64,000 bases of DNA from Cyanobium usitatum str. Tous (GCF_963920485.1 NZ_OY986431.1:310001-374000), one strand, 5' to 3'. Positions 41,397-51,125 are shown, numbered from the stretch's first letter. The notes: generated by a model not told the origin, from the letters alone. Numbers and translations are program-made.

Positions 41397-42316
41397 TGGC
41401 TGCTGCCCCGGGCTGGTGGCGACTGGAGCTGGCTTCCCTGCCGGAGCTGGAGGAGTCCCTGCTCTGGAAGCTCGCTGAGCTGGGCATCCCCCGGGTAGCG
41501 GTTCAGCACCGCCCCGAAACACCCAGCCAGCGGCAGCTGATTGCCTGGTTGCCGGCGATCGATTGGCCTGAGCCGGAGCGGCAGCAGCTAGCTCGAGCTC
41601 TGGCGCCCCTGGCCGAGCCCTTCGGCTTGGCCCTGCCCCCGCTGCAGTGGAGTCAGCAGGCCGATGAAGACTGGAGCCTCAGCTGGAAGCAGCACTGGCA
41701 GGCCGATCCTGTGGGCCAGGGGCTGCTGATCCTGCCTGCGTGGCTGCCATGTCCGCCCGAGCATGCCGAGCGGCGGCTAATTGCCATGGATCCGGGCAGT
41801 GCCTTCGGCACCGGCAGCCATCCCACCACCAGGCTTTGCCTGGAGGCCTTGGAGCTGCTGGCAGCCAGGACGCCAGAGGGGCTGGCTGGCCTGCGGGTGG
41901 CCGACCTCGGCTGCGGTAGCGGCGTGCTGGGCCTGGCGGCCCTGCGGCTGGGCGCGGCCTCGGTAGCGGCCGCTGATACCGACTCCCTGGCAGTGCGAGC
42001 CACTACCGACAATGCCGCCCTCAACGGACTCACGCCTCAAGTGCGGGTGCAACTGGGCTCGGTTGAGGCCCTGGCTGAGCTGCTCGAGGCTCAGCCGGCC
42101 GATCTTTTGCTCTGCAACATCCTTGCTCCGGTGATTCAGGCCCTTTGTCCAGCCTTCAACACCGTGCTGGCTGCCAACGGCGTGGGTCTGCTCAGTGGGC
42201 TGCTCGTTGACCAGGCTCCGGCGTTGCAGCTGGCCCTGCGGGACGAGGGCTGGCAGGCCGAACTCACGGCCGAACAAAGCCAGTGGGGCCTGATGACGAT
42301 CCAGCGTGTCGCATAA
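41396..42316 (+). CDS. prmA: Ribosomal protein L11 methyltransferase
   Basis: PrmA trimethylates ribosomal protein L11. Recognisable parts are MDPGSAFGTGSHPTTRLCLEAL, motif I VADLGCGSGVLGLAAL and DLLLCNILAPVI. The N-terminal 100 residues form the substrate-recognition domain. ATG 41396 is preferred over TTG 41393. Cotranscription with serA by stop/start overlap is the usual picocyanobacterial arrangement. Confidence 0.95.
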   Translation: MAAAPGWWRLELASLPELEESLLWKLAELGIPRVAVQHRPETPSQRQLIAWLPAIDWPEPERQQLARALAPLAEPFGLALPPLQWSQQADEDWSLSWKQHWQADPVGQGLLILPAWLPCPPEHAERRLIAMDPGSAFGTGSHPTTRLCLEALELLAARTPEGLAGLRVADLGCGSGVLGLAALRLGAASVAAADTDSLAVRATTDNAALNGLTPQVRVQLGSVEALAELLEAQPADLLLCNILAPVIQALCPAFNTVLAANGVGLLSGLLVDQAPALQLALRDEGWQAELTAEQSQWGLMTIQRVA

Positions 42317-42457
42317 GGCACGCTGATCTGTGCCTTCAATTTGATTGGCCTTCCAGCGTTCTGGCCGCCAAATCGACAGTTAGGGCGTCCGGCGGATGTA
42401 TGAAGGGCGGGTCCTACAGGCCCGGCTTCCGGGTGCCTGTGAGCCCCAATCTTTTTC

Positions 42458-42757
42458 ATGGCTTCCTACAAGGTCACCCTCATCAGCGAGAGCGAAGGCC
42501 TCAACAAGACCATCGAGGTTCCTGATGACCAGTACATCCTCGACGCTGCTGAAGAGCAGGGTGTTGATCTGCCCTACTCCTGCCGCGCCGGCGCTTGCTC
42601 CACCTGCGCAGGCAAGCTGACCTCCGGCACCGTCGATCAAAGCGACCAGAGCTTCCTCGACGACGACCAGATCGAAGCTGGTTTTGTGCTCACCTGCGTG
42701 GCCTACCCCACCAGCGACTGCACCATCAAGACCCACGCCGAAGAAGAGCTCTATTGA
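42458..42757 (+). CDS. petF: [2Fe-2S] ferredoxin I
   Basis: The main photosynthetic ferredoxin, accepting electrons from photosystem I. The 99-residue acidic protein has cluster ligands in [12 protein letters not shown] plus a distal Cys in VLTCVAYP. It starts [14 protein letters not shown] and ends EEELY. The 141-base gap upstream may hold its own promoter. Confidence 0.97.
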   Translation: MASYKVTLISESEGLNKTIEVPDDQYILDAAEEQGVDLPYSCRAGACSTCAGKLTSGTVDQSDQSFLDDDQIEAGFVLTCVAYPTSDCTIKTHAEEELY

Positions 42758-42821
42758 GCCCCAGATCAGCCTGAGCAGGTTCGGCAATCCCGGACCTGCC
42801 TTTGAGCAATCTGAATTTTCT

Positions 42822-42845
42822 GCCACCCTTAGGGGTGGCTTTTTG
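42822..42845 (+). terminator. Rho-independent terminator after petF
   Basis: GCCACCC / GGGTGGC pairs with a TTAG loop and is followed by five T, about 65 bases past the petF stop. Confidence 0.82.
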
Positions 42846-42869
42846 CTGTCATCCCCGAGCCGCAGTTCT

Positions 42870-43271
42870 GTGTCAGCCCAGGCACCCCCCTCCCGGGGCA
42901 ACGTCGCAGCCCTGCTGGAGCCAGGGAGCGAGCACACCAGCCCCGGCGGCCAATACAGCTATCGGGTGCTGGGCCCCTGCTGCCGCCTGTTTGATCGCGA
43001 GGAGTTGCCCTGGCCCTGCTGTCGGTTGGCCTGGCGCAGCAAGGAGCCAAGCTGGCGGCGGATCGGCCGGCGCTTTGTGCCGGATCTGGCCTCCCGCCGC
43101 TGCCCGTCCTATGCCGTTGAGCTGCTGCAGCCCGGCGCCCGCCCCACCCGCACGGTGATCACCCTGTTTCCGGTGCGGCTTGGATCCCAGTTGCAGGAGT
43201 GGTGGTACAGCAAGCAGCCCACCTCCCTAGACCTGGCCAACTGCACGCCGCCGCCTTTTATGGCCAAATAA
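42870..43271 (+). CDS. Hypothetical protein, Cys/Arg/Trp-rich
   Basis: A plausible 133-residue protein starting at GTG 42870. No domain is recognised. It has YSYRVLGPCCRLFDREELPWPCC, RIGRRFVPDLASRRCPSY and a conserved-looking C-terminal HTVITLFPVRLGSQLQEWWYS-like stretch. Six cysteines could bind a metal. The real start is uncertain, because the frame is open upstream through petF's end, but that part lacks protein character. Confidence 0.5.
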   Translation: MSAQAPPSRGNVAALLEPGSEHTSPGGQYSYRVLGPCCRLFDREELPWPCCRLAWRSKEPSWRRIGRRFVPDLASRRCPSYAVELLQPGARPTRTVITLFPVRLGSQLQEWWYSKQPTSLDLANCTPPPFMAK

Positions 43272-43273
43272 AA

Positions 43274-43296
43274 AGCCGGTGCTGTTGCACCGGCAA
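43274..43296 (-). terminator. Rho-independent terminator after psbV
   Basis: On the minus strand GCCGGTGC / GCACCGGC pairs around AACA and is followed by a T-run (five T). It lies 27 bases past the psbV stop. Confidence 0.85.
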
Positions 43297-43322
43297 ATCT
43301 GAGCCTAAAAGTTGATCTGAGG

Positions 43323-43844
43323 CTAGAAGTAGATCTTGCCGCCGCCCCACTGGATGCCCTGAACCTTGGGGGACACCAGGATGTAGCCAGCCATCAGGCG
43401 CAGGTCCTCGTCGTCGAGGTCCCGCATTTTCACGAAGATGTCGCTGCTGCGCATGCTGGGGTGCACGTCAGCAATGCTGTATTCACCGTCGTAGGAGGTG
43501 GGGTTCTTCATGTAGTCCACCAGGGCCTCAACGCTGTCCCGCGACGGCGTCGCCAGGGCCAGAGTTTCAGGGTCGAGGCCCACGTTCTGATTGGTTTTGG
43601 TGATGCCACCGGCGTGGCACTCGCCGCAGCTGCTGTTGAACACCTTGCGACCGGCCTTGATCTCCTGCTCGCTGAAGGTCACCAGGGTGCCGTCTGGCGT
43701 GGCGGGCACTGTGAGCTGCTCTGTGGTCCAGGCAGCTGCCAGAGCCGGGCTGCCGAAGCCCATGAACAGCAGCAGGGCCAGCATGGTTCGAGCAAGAACG
43801 CGAACCGCCTTGCGGAGGGCAGCCGAGGGGAAGGAGGAGGCCAT
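43323..43844 (-). CDS. psbV: Cytochrome c550 of photosystem II
   Basis: PsbV is an extrinsic lumenal haem protein that stabilises the Mn cluster. From ATG 43844 it has 173 residues. A signal peptide ends at about residue 38 (FMGFGSPALAAAW). Haem binds at Cys73-x2-Cys76-His77 (CGECH), and the second axial ligand is a His near residue 128 (ADVHPS). The C-terminus is GGGKIYF. An in-frame extension upstream to 43925 is rejected. Confidence 0.96.
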   Translation of the reverse strand: MASSFPSAALRKAVRVLARTMLALLLFMGFGSPALAAAWTTEQLTVPATPDGTLVTFSEQEIKAGRKVFNSSCGECHAGGITKTNQNVGLDPETLALATPSRDSVEALVDYMKNPTSYDGEYSIADVHPSMRSSDIFVKMRDLDDEDLRLMAGYILVSPKVQGIQWGGGKIYF

Positions 43845-43942
43845 TGGAAAAAGCCGGCGGGTAGGCGGTAAAGACCGCATCGGAGACCTTGTATCACGGG
43901 GAAAGGGCCCTCCGCAGCCGATCAACGCGAACTGTTGCAGGG

Positions 43943-44902
43943 CTAGGCCGTGGCCGGTTCGGATGGGGTGATGTCGATGCTGAGGAAATCCTTGGCCACC
44001 AGGGTGTTGGCAAAGATGGATTGGGCTTCCGCTACCAGGTCGTCGGGGGTCATCGGATTGCCTGGCATGTAGCGAGGGCTCAGGTGGGTGAGCACCAGCT
44101 GCTTGACGCCCGCCTCCAGGGCGGTTTGGGCCGCCATCGTGCTGGTGGAGTGCTGGCGTTGGTAGGCAAGCTCAGCTTCGGCGTGGGAAAAGGTGGATTC
44201 GTGGATCAGTAGGTCAGCGCCGCGGGCCAGCTCCACCGCCGCTTCGCAGAACACGGTGTCGGTGCAGTACACGACGCTGGCCCCCGGGCGATCGGGGCCG
44301 CAAAGGCTGGCACCATTGATGATCCGGCCGTCTTCGAGGCTGACGTCGCGCCCAGCCTTGAGTTCGGCGTAGATCGGCCCTGGCGGGATGCCGAGGGCCT
44401 TGGCGCGCTTCACGTCGAAGCGGCCAGGCCGCGGCTTCTGATCGACCCGGTAGGCGTAGGCAGGCACCCGGTGGGTAAGCGGCGTGCAGCGCACCGTGAG
44501 GTCGTCGTCATCGAGCAGCAGGGCGCCGCTCTCGGCAGCGGATTGCACCCGGTGGGTGCGAAGGGGGTAGCTGATCCGGGTGGAGGAGGTGCGCAGTACC
44601 CCTTCGAGGTAGTCGCGCAGGGGATCGGGGCCGTAGAGGTCGATGCCCGTGCAGGTGCCCGCCAGGCCGAGGCTGGCCAGTAGGCCGGGCAGGCCAAATA
44701 CATGGTCGCCGTGCATGTGGGTGACGAAAATTCGCCGCAGCTGGCTCACCCGCAGATCGCTGCGCAGAAACTGGTGCTGGGTGCCCTCGCCGCAGTCGAA
44801 CAACCACAGCTCGCTGCGCTGGGGCAGTCGCAGCGCCACCGCCGACACATTGCGGCCCCTGGTGGGCACACCGGAGCTGGTGCCTAAAAAGGTGACCTGC
44901 AC
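43943..44902 (-). CDS. rnz: Ribonuclease Z
   Basis: RNase Z trims tRNA 3' ends. The metallo-beta-lactamase fold is evident: [16 protein letters not shown], the zinc site [28 protein letters not shown] and the late LLIHESTFS and LTHLSPRY segments. GTG 44902 is chosen (VQVTFLG), giving 319 residues. It lies downstream of a divergent gap with the SpoIID gene. Confidence 0.95.
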   Translation of the reverse strand: MQVTFLGTSSGVPTRGRNVSAVALRLPQRSELWLFDCGEGTQHQFLRSDLRVSQLRRIFVTHMHGDHVFGLPGLLASLGLAGTCTGIDLYGPDPLRDYLEGVLRTSSTRISYPLRTHRVQSAAESGALLLDDDDLTVRCTPLTHRVPAYAYRVDQKPRPGRFDVKRAKALGIPPGPIYAELKAGRDVSLEDGRIINGASLCGPDRPGASVVYCTDTVFCEAAVELARGADLLIHESTFSHAEAELAYQRQHSTSTMAAQTALEAGVKQLVLTHLSPRYMPGNPMTPDDLVAEAQSIFANTLVAKDFLSIDITPSEPATA

Positions 44903-44974
44903 TGTGGTGCTGCCTCTGGCGCATGTTGCCACGCCGGGCACAATGGGGCCCCTAAGTCGGGAGAAGCAGCCCCC

Positions 44975-46285
44975 GTGCCTGTAGCGCGCTTTCCCCTGGT
45001 GTCTTTGCTGGCAAGCGCCCTAGTGCTGGCAGGGGCTGCTCCGGGACAGCTGCGGGCCCAGCAGGCCAATCCGCTGGTGCGGGTGCTGTTGCTCGAAACG
45101 GACAAGCTGACGCTGGCGGCGCCTCAGCAGCCCCTGGTGTTGCGGGCCGGTAGCCAGCGCTGGTCGCTGGCGCCGCTGGAGCCGGTGGTGTTGCAGCTGG
45201 CTGACGGCAGCTTGGTGCTGGAGCGCGCCGCCGGCGTGGAGCGACTGCCTGCGGTGAGAGAGCTCTGGCTGGAGCCGGCAGCCCAGTCCGCTGGCCCCCC
45301 TCTGGATTTGCAGCCCAGCCCCCAAGAGGGAGCCGATTTTCAGCTGCAGCAGCGGGGCTATCGCGGCCGACTGCAGGTGCTGGTGGGCAGCTCTGCCCTA
45401 CAGGCCGTCAACCATGTGCCCCTCGAGGCCTATCTACCCAGCGTGGTGGCCAGCGAGATGCCGGCGAGCTGGCCCCAGGCGGCCCTGCGCGCTCAGGCCG
45501 TGGCCGCCCGCACCTATGCCCTGCGTCAGCGCAAGCCAGCTGCCGCCTTTGATTTGAGCGCCACGGTTTCGAGCCAGGTCTACAAGGGCGTTGAGGCGGA
45601 AACCCCTTCAACCCGTCAGGCGGTGATTAGCACCCGCGGCCAGGTGTTGATGTTTGGTCTTGGCCTGGCCAACACGGTGTTTCACAGCAGCGCCGGTGGT
45701 CGCACCGAAAACAGCGGCGATCTCTGGAGCCAGCAGCTTCCGTATCTGGTGAGCGTGCCCGATTTTGATCAGCACAGCCCGGTGCATGCCTGGCAGTTGC
45801 GCCTGGAGCCCGAGCAGCTGCAGAAGGCGTTTGGCGAGATCGGCGGTTTCCAGCGCATAGATGTGCTCGCCACCACCGGCTCTGGTCGGGTGCGCCAGGC
45901 GCGGGTGACTGGCCCCAGCGGCACCCTGGTGCTCACGGGCGCCCAGTTGCGCAGTCGCCTCGACCTCAAGAGCACCCTGGTGCGCTTTGAAGTGGTCGCC
46001 CCCGAGTTGGCATCCCTGCCCCCCTCCCTGCCGGCCCTCCCCCCGCTGCCGCCCCAACTACTGCCTTCCAAGTCGTCCGATCCGGAGGCCCAGGCGCCTG
46101 GGCAGGTGCCACTCCCGGTGCAGGTGCCACCGCCGTCGCTGCTGGCGATCGGCCGCGGCTATGGCCATGGGGTGGGCATGAGCCAGTGGGGAGCCCATGG
46201 TCTGGCCCAGCGGGGCCAGAGCTATGACCAGATCCTTCGCCATTACTACCGCGGCACCGAGTTGCGTCCTTACGGCACTCCCTGA
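44975..46285 (+). CDS. SpoIID/LytB-domain lytic transglycosylase-like protein
   Basis: The N-terminal signal peptide ([17 protein letters not shown]) is followed by a SpoIID domain: [34 protein letters not shown], then [11 protein letters not shown] and the Gly/Ser-rich C-terminal [22 protein letters not shown]. In sporulators this domain cuts peptidoglycan glycan strands. A long Pro-rich linker (about 355-385) precedes the last motif. It is predicted to be exported and act on the cell wall. nagB starts two bases after its stop. Confidence 0.88.
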   Translation: MPVARFPLVSLLASALVLAGAAPGQLRAQQANPLVRVLLLETDKLTLAAPQQPLVLRAGSQRWSLAPLEPVVLQLADGSLVLERAAGVERLPAVRELWLEPAAQSAGPPLDLQPSPQEGADFQLQQRGYRGRLQVLVGSSALQAVNHVPLEAYLPSVVASEMPASWPQAALRAQAVAARTYALRQRKPAAAFDLSATVSSQVYKGVEAETPSTRQAVISTRGQVLMFGLGLANTVFHSSAGGRTENSGDLWSQQLPYLVSVPDFDQHSPVHAWQLRLEPEQLQKAFGEIGGFQRIDVLATTGSGRVRQARVTGPSGTLVLTGAQLRSRLDLKSTLVRFEVVAPELASLPPSLPALPPLPPQLLPSKSSDPEAQAPGQVPLPVQVPPPSLLAIGRGYGHGVGMSQWGAHGLAQRGQSYDQILRHYYRGTELRPYGTP

Positions 46286-46287
46286 GC

Positions 46288-47043
46288 GTGCAGGTGACCG
46301 TGCTGGCAGACGCCGAGGTGGTGGCGGAGGCGGTGGCGGAGCGGCTGTTGCAGGAGCGGCGCGGCTCCGATCAGCGTCCCCTCGGCCTGGCCACGGGGCG
46401 CACCATGGTGCCCGTGTACGCCGCCTTGCGACGCCGGTTCGATCGGCTCAGCCGGCCAGAGCAGCAGGCCATCCGGCAGGGCTGGCGCAGCTTCAACCTT
46501 GATGAGTACGTGGGCCTGGGGCCATCAGATCCGCGCTCCTTTGCCGCCTTCATGGCGGAGCAGCTGCAGGGCCCGCTCGGGTTGGCGCTGGCCCAGGTGC
46601 AGCTGCCGGATGGCCTGGCGGTCGATTCCCAGCAGGAAGCTGGCCGCTATCGGGCGGCCCTGAAGGCCGCAGGGGGGATCGGCCTGCAGCTGCTGGGCTT
46701 GGGCAGCAATGGCCACGTGGGCTTCAACGAACCCCCCTGTGGCCCCGAGGCCCCCTGCCGTTGCCTCGCGCTCAGCGCCGCCACCCGGGCCCAGAACGCC
46801 GCTGCCTTCGGCGGCGATGCCGCGGCGGTGCCGGCCCGGGCCATCACCCTGGGGCTCGCCGAGATCCTGGCGGCCGAGCGGATCCTTCTGGTGGTCACCG
46901 GCGCGGCCAAGGCCTCGATCCTGCGGCGGGCCCTGCTGGAGCCTGCCTGCCCGGAGGTGCCCGCGAGCTCGCTGCAACACCATCCGCGGCTGGAGGTGTT
47001 GGTGGATGGGGAGGCGGCAGCCGCCCTCCCCCCGGCCCGCTAG
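46288..47043 (+). CDS. nagB: Glucosamine-6-phosphate deaminase family protein
   Basis: Converts glucosamine 6-phosphate to fructose 6-phosphate and ammonia. Family motifs are LGLATGRTMVPVY, NLDEYVGLGPSDPRS, the active-site LLGLGSNGHVGFNEP and ITLGLAEILAAERILLVV. The GTG start is two bases after the SpoIID stop, suggesting amino-sugar recycling from the wall (inference). The length of 251 is slightly shorter than E. coli NagB. Confidence 0.88.
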   Translation: MQVTVLADAEVVAEAVAERLLQERRGSDQRPLGLATGRTMVPVYAALRRRFDRLSRPEQQAIRQGWRSFNLDEYVGLGPSDPRSFAAFMAEQLQGPLGLALAQVQLPDGLAVDSQQEAGRYRAALKAAGGIGLQLLGLGSNGHVGFNEPPCGPEAPCRCLALSAATRAQNAAAFGGDAAAVPARAITLGLAEILAAERILLVVTGAAKASILRRALLEPACPEVPASSLQHHPRLEVLVDGEAAAALPPAR

Positions 47044-48455
47044 GGGCGTTCCTGCAGGGGGGGCAGCTGCCATTGCCTGGAGAGGACCGACGGGCCTGGC
47101 CCGTAGAGACGGCCCACGAAGAAGAAGGGCCCAGCAGGAGCGGGCAGCCAGTTGGAGACCTTGTCTGGGCCTGGGTTCTCATGCTGGAGGTAGATCTCCA
47201 GGGAGCCATCGGCCCCCAGCTTCAGGCCCTGGGTGCGATCCCCGATCGAATAGCGGTTGATCGGATTGGGCACCAGCAACCGCTCCGGCAGCTTGTACAT
47301 CGTGATCGACCAGAACTCACTTACCGGTGGCAGCTGGCCGGCGGGGAAGCGCAGCACCCACTGGCGGCGGCCGTCGAGCACCTTGCCGTCGGGGCCCGTC
47401 TGCTGGCTGGCGTAGAAGGCCTCGGCACTGCTGTGGCCATAGATCCCCAGCATCGCCCCCATGGCCCGGTAGGTGAGGTAGTCGGGCCCCAGTTCTTCAC
47501 GGCTGCCGAAGAAGCCTTTGGAACTGCTTTGGGCCAGGGCCTTGGTGCGCAGATTTGTAGCGGCGGCAGCCACCCCGGCCTCGATGGCGCTGCGGGTGGC
47601 GGGAGTCAGTTGCTTGGGGTCAAAGGGCCGCCCTGGACCGATGCCGATGCGGGCGAAGCGGGTCATCATCTCCCGCTCCGACGGCACGGTGGGCATGAAC
47701 GGCAGCAGGGCGTTGAGGTAGCCGATGAAGCCGATCCCCTCGGCCTTTGCCGTATCCCAGGCGGGCCAGTTCACCGGCGGAGCGGGCTTGGGGGGCTTGG
47801 TCCCTTCGAAGCTCGAAAGGGGGATCAGCTCGTATTTCGCCTGCAGCGCCTGCAGGGCGCGGATGTCGTCGGGCCCGTTGAGCTGGATGCGGGTGAGGCT
47901 GCCCACGAAATCGGTTTCGGCGCGGAACACCTTGGTGATCCCCTTGGGCACGGTTCCCTGCCAGCGGGGGCCGGCGAACAGGTAGGTGCCGGCGCCCCGT
48001 ACCGTGGACCGCACGCCGGTGTAGGCGAAGTTGTGGGTGTAGAGGTCGAACCACTGGTTCACGTAGTAGCGGGGAGCCGGCACGGCTGGCAGCTTCAGCA
48101 CGATCGGTTCGGCCCGCAGATCCAGCCAGGCCCAGGAGTAGGGCGTGTCGTTGTTGGGGGTGACGATGTCCGTGTCGGCCGGAGTGGCGGAGCGGCTGTA
48201 GTGACGGAACCGGTTGAAGCCGCCCACATAGCCCGGAAAGGCCTTGTTCTGGGTCTGGTTCCAGAAGGTCTGGTAACCCTGCAGGGGCGCGTAGGCGTAG
48301 AGCCAGGCCTCCGCGGCGATGGCCTTCGCTTCGGCGGGGGTGGGGGCTGGTGCCACAGAGGCGGCTAGGGCTGGTCCCGGCGCGGCGCTGGCCACTGCCA
48401 TCAGGGCGAGGATCAATCCCAAGCTTCTGGCCGGACGCTGGTGGATGGTCTTCAT
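47040..48455 (-). CDS. Secreted DUF1254/DUF1214 protein, copy 2
   Basis: From ATG 48455 it has 471 residues with a signal peptide (SLGLILALMAVASAAPGPALAA). The DUF1254 region (YAYAPLQGYQTFWNQTQ, TDIVTPNNDTPYSWAWLDL) and the C-terminal DUF1214 jelly-roll (PVSEFWSITMYKLPERLLVPNP, SLEIYLQHENPG) are both present. Function is unproved in this family. It is paralogous to the upstream gene, with which it overlaps by four bases, and converges on nagB with a four-base overlap. Confidence 0.85.
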   Translation of the reverse strand: MKTIHQRPARSLGLILALMAVASAAPGPALAASVAPAPTPAEAKAIAAEAWLYAYAPLQGYQTFWNQTQNKAFPGYVGGFNRFRHYSRSATPADTDIVTPNNDTPYSWAWLDLRAEPIVLKLPAVPAPRYYVNQWFDLYTHNFAYTGVRSTVRGAGTYLFAGPRWQGTVPKGITKVFRAETDFVGSLTRIQLNGPDDIRALQALQAKYELIPLSSFEGTKPPKPAPPVNWPAWDTAKAEGIGFIGYLNALLPFMPTVPSEREMMTRFARIGIGPGRPFDPKQLTPATRSAIEAGVAAAATNLRTKALAQSSSKGFFGSREELGPDYLTYRAMGAMLGIYGHSSAEAFYASQQTGPDGKVLDGRRQWVLRFPAGQLPPVSEFWSITMYKLPERLLVPNPINRYSIGDRTQGLKLGADGSLEIYLQHENPGPDKVSNWLPAPAGPFFFVGRLYGPGPSVLSRQWQLPPLQERP

Positions 48456-49975
48456 GGCTGGATCGGGGTTATGTCGTTGAGCTGCCAGGTCTTGGCGAAA
48501 TAGGGCTCGGTGGGGGCGTAGAAGCGGAAGTAGGCGAACCAGCCCTTGCCCGGCGTGGTTTGGATCCAGTTCTTGGCGCCAGCAGGCCTTATGGGCCCGA
48601 AATCCACATCCACCGAGCCGTCGGCTCCCTGGGGGGTGATCAGCAGGCTGCGGCTGAGGTTGTCGTAGAGGGTGATCGACCAGAACTGCTTCACCGGCGC
48701 ATTGGCCGGCACGCGCATGCGGTAGCTGCGGCCGCCGTCGAGCCACTGGCCCTTGGCGTCCTTAGAGGCCTCCAAATACACCTGGCCGAAGCCCACTACC
48801 CGGCCCTGCATCCCCACCGACATGGCGATCGCTTCGTAGAACCAGGAGATGCGCTCGTCGAACTGCACGCGGCGCTTGTCGGGCGATTCCTGATCCAGAT
48901 CGAACAGAACCGCGTACTCCCAGTGCTTGCCGGGGTTCACCGTGGCGCCTGGGGTGCGCTTGTCGTAGGCGATGGTGCGGGCCATCAGGTCGCCCAGCTG
49001 GGCCGCCTCGCCCAGGATCCGCGCCTGGCGCGCATCGGGTTTGAAGGCCTGGCCAGGCGCAATGCCCAGCGGCGACAGCATCCCGAACATCATCCGGTCG
49101 CGCGGCGCGACGGGCTCGTTGGCGTAGAGCTCACTGAGCAGCCGCCAGTAGGAGAGGTCGGCGGGCTGGGCCGATTGCCAGAGGCGACCACCCACCTCCT
49201 CGTAGCGGGACACCGGCGGATTGGCGCGCTGGTTCCAGCCGTAGAGCCGGTGCTGGCGCACGGTGGCCTCGGCCACGGCCTTGTCGGGGGCCAGGCCGCG
49301 GGTGCCGAACCACACCTGGTTGCTGGGGGAGCGGAAGATCCTGTAGCCCGGGGCCACCACCTCCGGCCCACCGGGGGGAAGGATCAGGTACTTGCCTCCG
49401 GCCCCCTTGTCGGGCCCGGTCTGGCCAAGGTCGGTGATCGGCTGCTGCCAGATGTCGAGCACACCGCCGGCTGTGAGCCCGGCCGGTACCTCCACCACCA
49501 GCGGCCCCTGCTTGGCCAGATCCCAGAAGCTGAAGGCGTAGAGGGTGGTGATGTTGGGGGTGAGCATCCCCGCCTTGTCCTGCAGCGTGCGGTAGAGCAG
49601 CACATCGCCGTTGCGCACGCCCATGGTTTTGGCCTGGGCGTCGTAGAGGGCCTTGTAGCCCACCGCCGGCAGGGCCCAGAGGTATGCCTGGGTGGCGCGC
49701 TGCAGGTCGAGTTCGTCGTAGAGCTTGCGGGCTGTGGCGGCGGTGGGGTAGCCGTTCTCCAGTTGCAGCCGTCCCAAAGCCGGCCTGTCCACGCTGGTTT
49801 TGGCTGAAGCGGTGGGTGCGGCCTGGGCCAGGGTCGGGCCGCTCAGGGGAGCCAGCTGGGCCAGGATTCCCAGGGCGAGCGCTGCGGGGCGGACAGGGGG
49901 TATTAAGCGGGATGCTGGAGGGGTCGCGTAATACTTATTAGTGAAGAACCTCGCCGCTGTCTGCCGCCGAGTCAC
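48452..49975 (-). CDS. Secreted DUF1254/DUF1214 protein, copy 1
   Basis: A paralogue of the next gene. DUF1254 begins around residue 90 (ATQAYLWALPAVGYKALYDA, NITTLYAFSFWDLA). DUF1214 ends the protein (VKQFWSITLYDNLSRSLLIT, SVDVDFGPIRP). A hydrophobic stretch at about residues 28-52 (PAALALGILAQLAPLSGPTLAQA) looks like a signal peptide, but the only usable start in this frame is GTG 49975, which puts it far from the N-terminus. The real start may be a rare codon nearer to it. The pair lies next to the mobile element. Confidence 0.8.
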   Translation of the reverse strand: MTRRQTAARFFTNKYYATPPASRLIPPVRPAALALGILAQLAPLSGPTLAQAAPTASAKTSVDRPALGRLQLENGYPTAATARKLYDELDLQRATQAYLWALPAVGYKALYDAQAKTMGVRNGDVLLYRTLQDKAGMLTPNITTLYAFSFWDLAKQGPLVVEVPAGLTAGGVLDIWQQPITDLGQTGPDKGAGGKYLILPPGGPEVVAPGYRIFRSPSNQVWFGTRGLAPDKAVAEATVRQHRLYGWNQRANPPVSRYEEVGGRLWQSAQPADLSYWRLLSELYANEPVAPRDRMMFGMLSPLGIAPGQAFKPDARQARILGEAAQLGDLMARTIAYDKRTPGATVNPGKHWEYAVLFDLDQESPDKRRVQFDERISWFYEAIAMSVGMQGRVVGFGQVYLEASKDAKGQWLDGGRSYRMRVPANAPVKQFWSITLYDNLSRSLLITPQGADGSVDVDFGPIRPAGAKNWIQTTPGKGWFAYFRFYAPTEPYFAKTWQLNDITPIQP

Positions 49976-50044
49976 ACAAAGTCGTGTGGCGGCTGAACGA
50001 TGAGCCAGTCACGATTGTGTGAGGATTTTTCATCGACCTTGTCT

Positions 50045-50992
50045 ATGACAACCCCTCCAGCTCCGCCCGCTTCCGGTGTGCGCAGCATTCCGGTTCGGAC
50101 TGCTCACGGCACCTTTGATGTTTGGACACGTCGCAGCGGTGCGAGTCCCCATATCAAGCTGTTGCTGCTCCATGGCGGACCGGGCTGCACCCACGAGTAT
50201 TTCGAGGTGTTTGACAGTTTCCTGCCCCAGGCGGGAATCGAGCTCTATTTCTACGACCAGTTGGGTTCGCATCACAGCAGCCAGCCCGATCACGCTGATC
50301 TGTGGGAGATCGGGCGTTTTGTAGATGAGGTGGAGCAGGTGCGTCAAGCCCTGGCCCTCGATGGCAGCAATTTTTTCTTGCTCGGTCACTCCTGGGGCGG
50401 GATTCTGGCAATTGAGTATGCGCTGCGCCACCAGCAGCATCTGAAGGGATTGATAATCTCCAATATGGTTTGGAGTGTGCCGGAGTATAAGCGCTACGCT
50501 GAAGAGCGTTTTCTCCGTCAACTGCCAGCGGGTGTTCTCGCCGAGCTTCAGGCCATCGAAGCTGCTGAGGATTACGACAACCCGCGCTACATGGAGTTGT
50601 TGATTCCGCACCACTACGAGCACCATGTGTTGCGCCGACCCTATGCGCAATGGCCCGATTCGGTTCTGCGTGCATTTGAGCACCTCAATCCGAAGGTCTA
50701 CATCCCCATGCAGGGTCCCAGTGAGCTGGGCGCCCGTGGCAAGTTGGCCCAGTGGGATCGCAGGGCTGATATATCCCGGATTGAGGTTCCCACTCTCACC
50801 ATTGGTGCCGCCCACGACACCATGGACCCCGAGCAGATGGCGGCTATGGCCAAGGCTCTGCCGCGGGGTTCCCATCTCCACTGCCCGAATGGAAGCCATA
50901 TGGCGATGGTTGATGACCAGGTGGTTTACATCCAGGGTCTGATCGATTTTCTGCGGCGGGTTGATGCCCAAGCGATCCGAGAGGATCCTTAA
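50045..50992 (+). CDS. Alpha/beta hydrolase, proline-iminopeptidase-like
   Basis: 315 residues with the oxyanion motif LLLHGGPGCTHEYF, the nucleophile elbow GHSWGGILAIEY, an acid near GAAHDTMDP and the catalytic His in CPNGSHMAMVDD. This is the pattern of bacterial proline iminopeptidases and related hydrolases. The true substrate is uncertain. ATG 50045 leaves room for a promoter, whereas ATG 50000 would leave only 24 bases from the divergent DUF1254 gene. It is the last host-like gene before the integrase. Confidence 0.8.
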   Translation: MTTPPAPPASGVRSIPVRTAHGTFDVWTRRSGASPHIKLLLLHGGPGCTHEYFEVFDSFLPQAGIELYFYDQLGSHHSSQPDHADLWEIGRFVDEVEQVRQALALDGSNFFLLGHSWGGILAIEYALRHQQHLKGLIISNMVWSVPEYKRYAEERFLRQLPAGVLAELQAIEAAEDYDNPRYMELLIPHHYEHHVLRRPYAQWPDSVLRAFEHLNPKVYIPMQGPSELGARGKLAQWDRRADISRIEVPTLTIGAAHDTMDPEQMAAMAKALPRGSHLHCPNGSHMAMVDDQVVYIQGLIDFLRRVDAQAIREDP

Positions 50993-51023
50993 GTCGGTTG
51001 GCAGGTGCCTTGCGCCACTGCTC

Positions 51024-51125
51024 TCAGCCCATCACCGCCGCCAGCAGCCCCTCGTCGGCCTCCAGGTTGCTGGTGACGCTGCGCACAACACCGGCCCTGG
51101 AAACCCCCTGTTGGAGTGGGCAAAA
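51024..51125 (-). pseudogene. Possible C-terminal fragment of a host gene at the element boundary
   Basis: On the minus strand an open stretch of about 34 codons ends at a TGA at 51024-51026. It reads GVSRAGVVRSVTSNLEADEG and ends LLAAVMG, with host-like GC3 codon use. No start belongs to it on the left. It could be the tail of a gene interrupted when the element integrated. This is weak evidence: a short GC-rich frame can arise by chance. Confidence 0.22.

Noticed and set aside
42684-42869. Upstream extension of the hypothetical gene at 42870
   Set aside because: It lies in another frame of petF and crosses its terminator.
46761-49807. Long plus-strand frames across nagB and the two DUF1254 genes (46761-48368 and 48350-49807)
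   Set aside because: They are antisense or out-of-frame to well-supported genes, low-complexity and without start signals.
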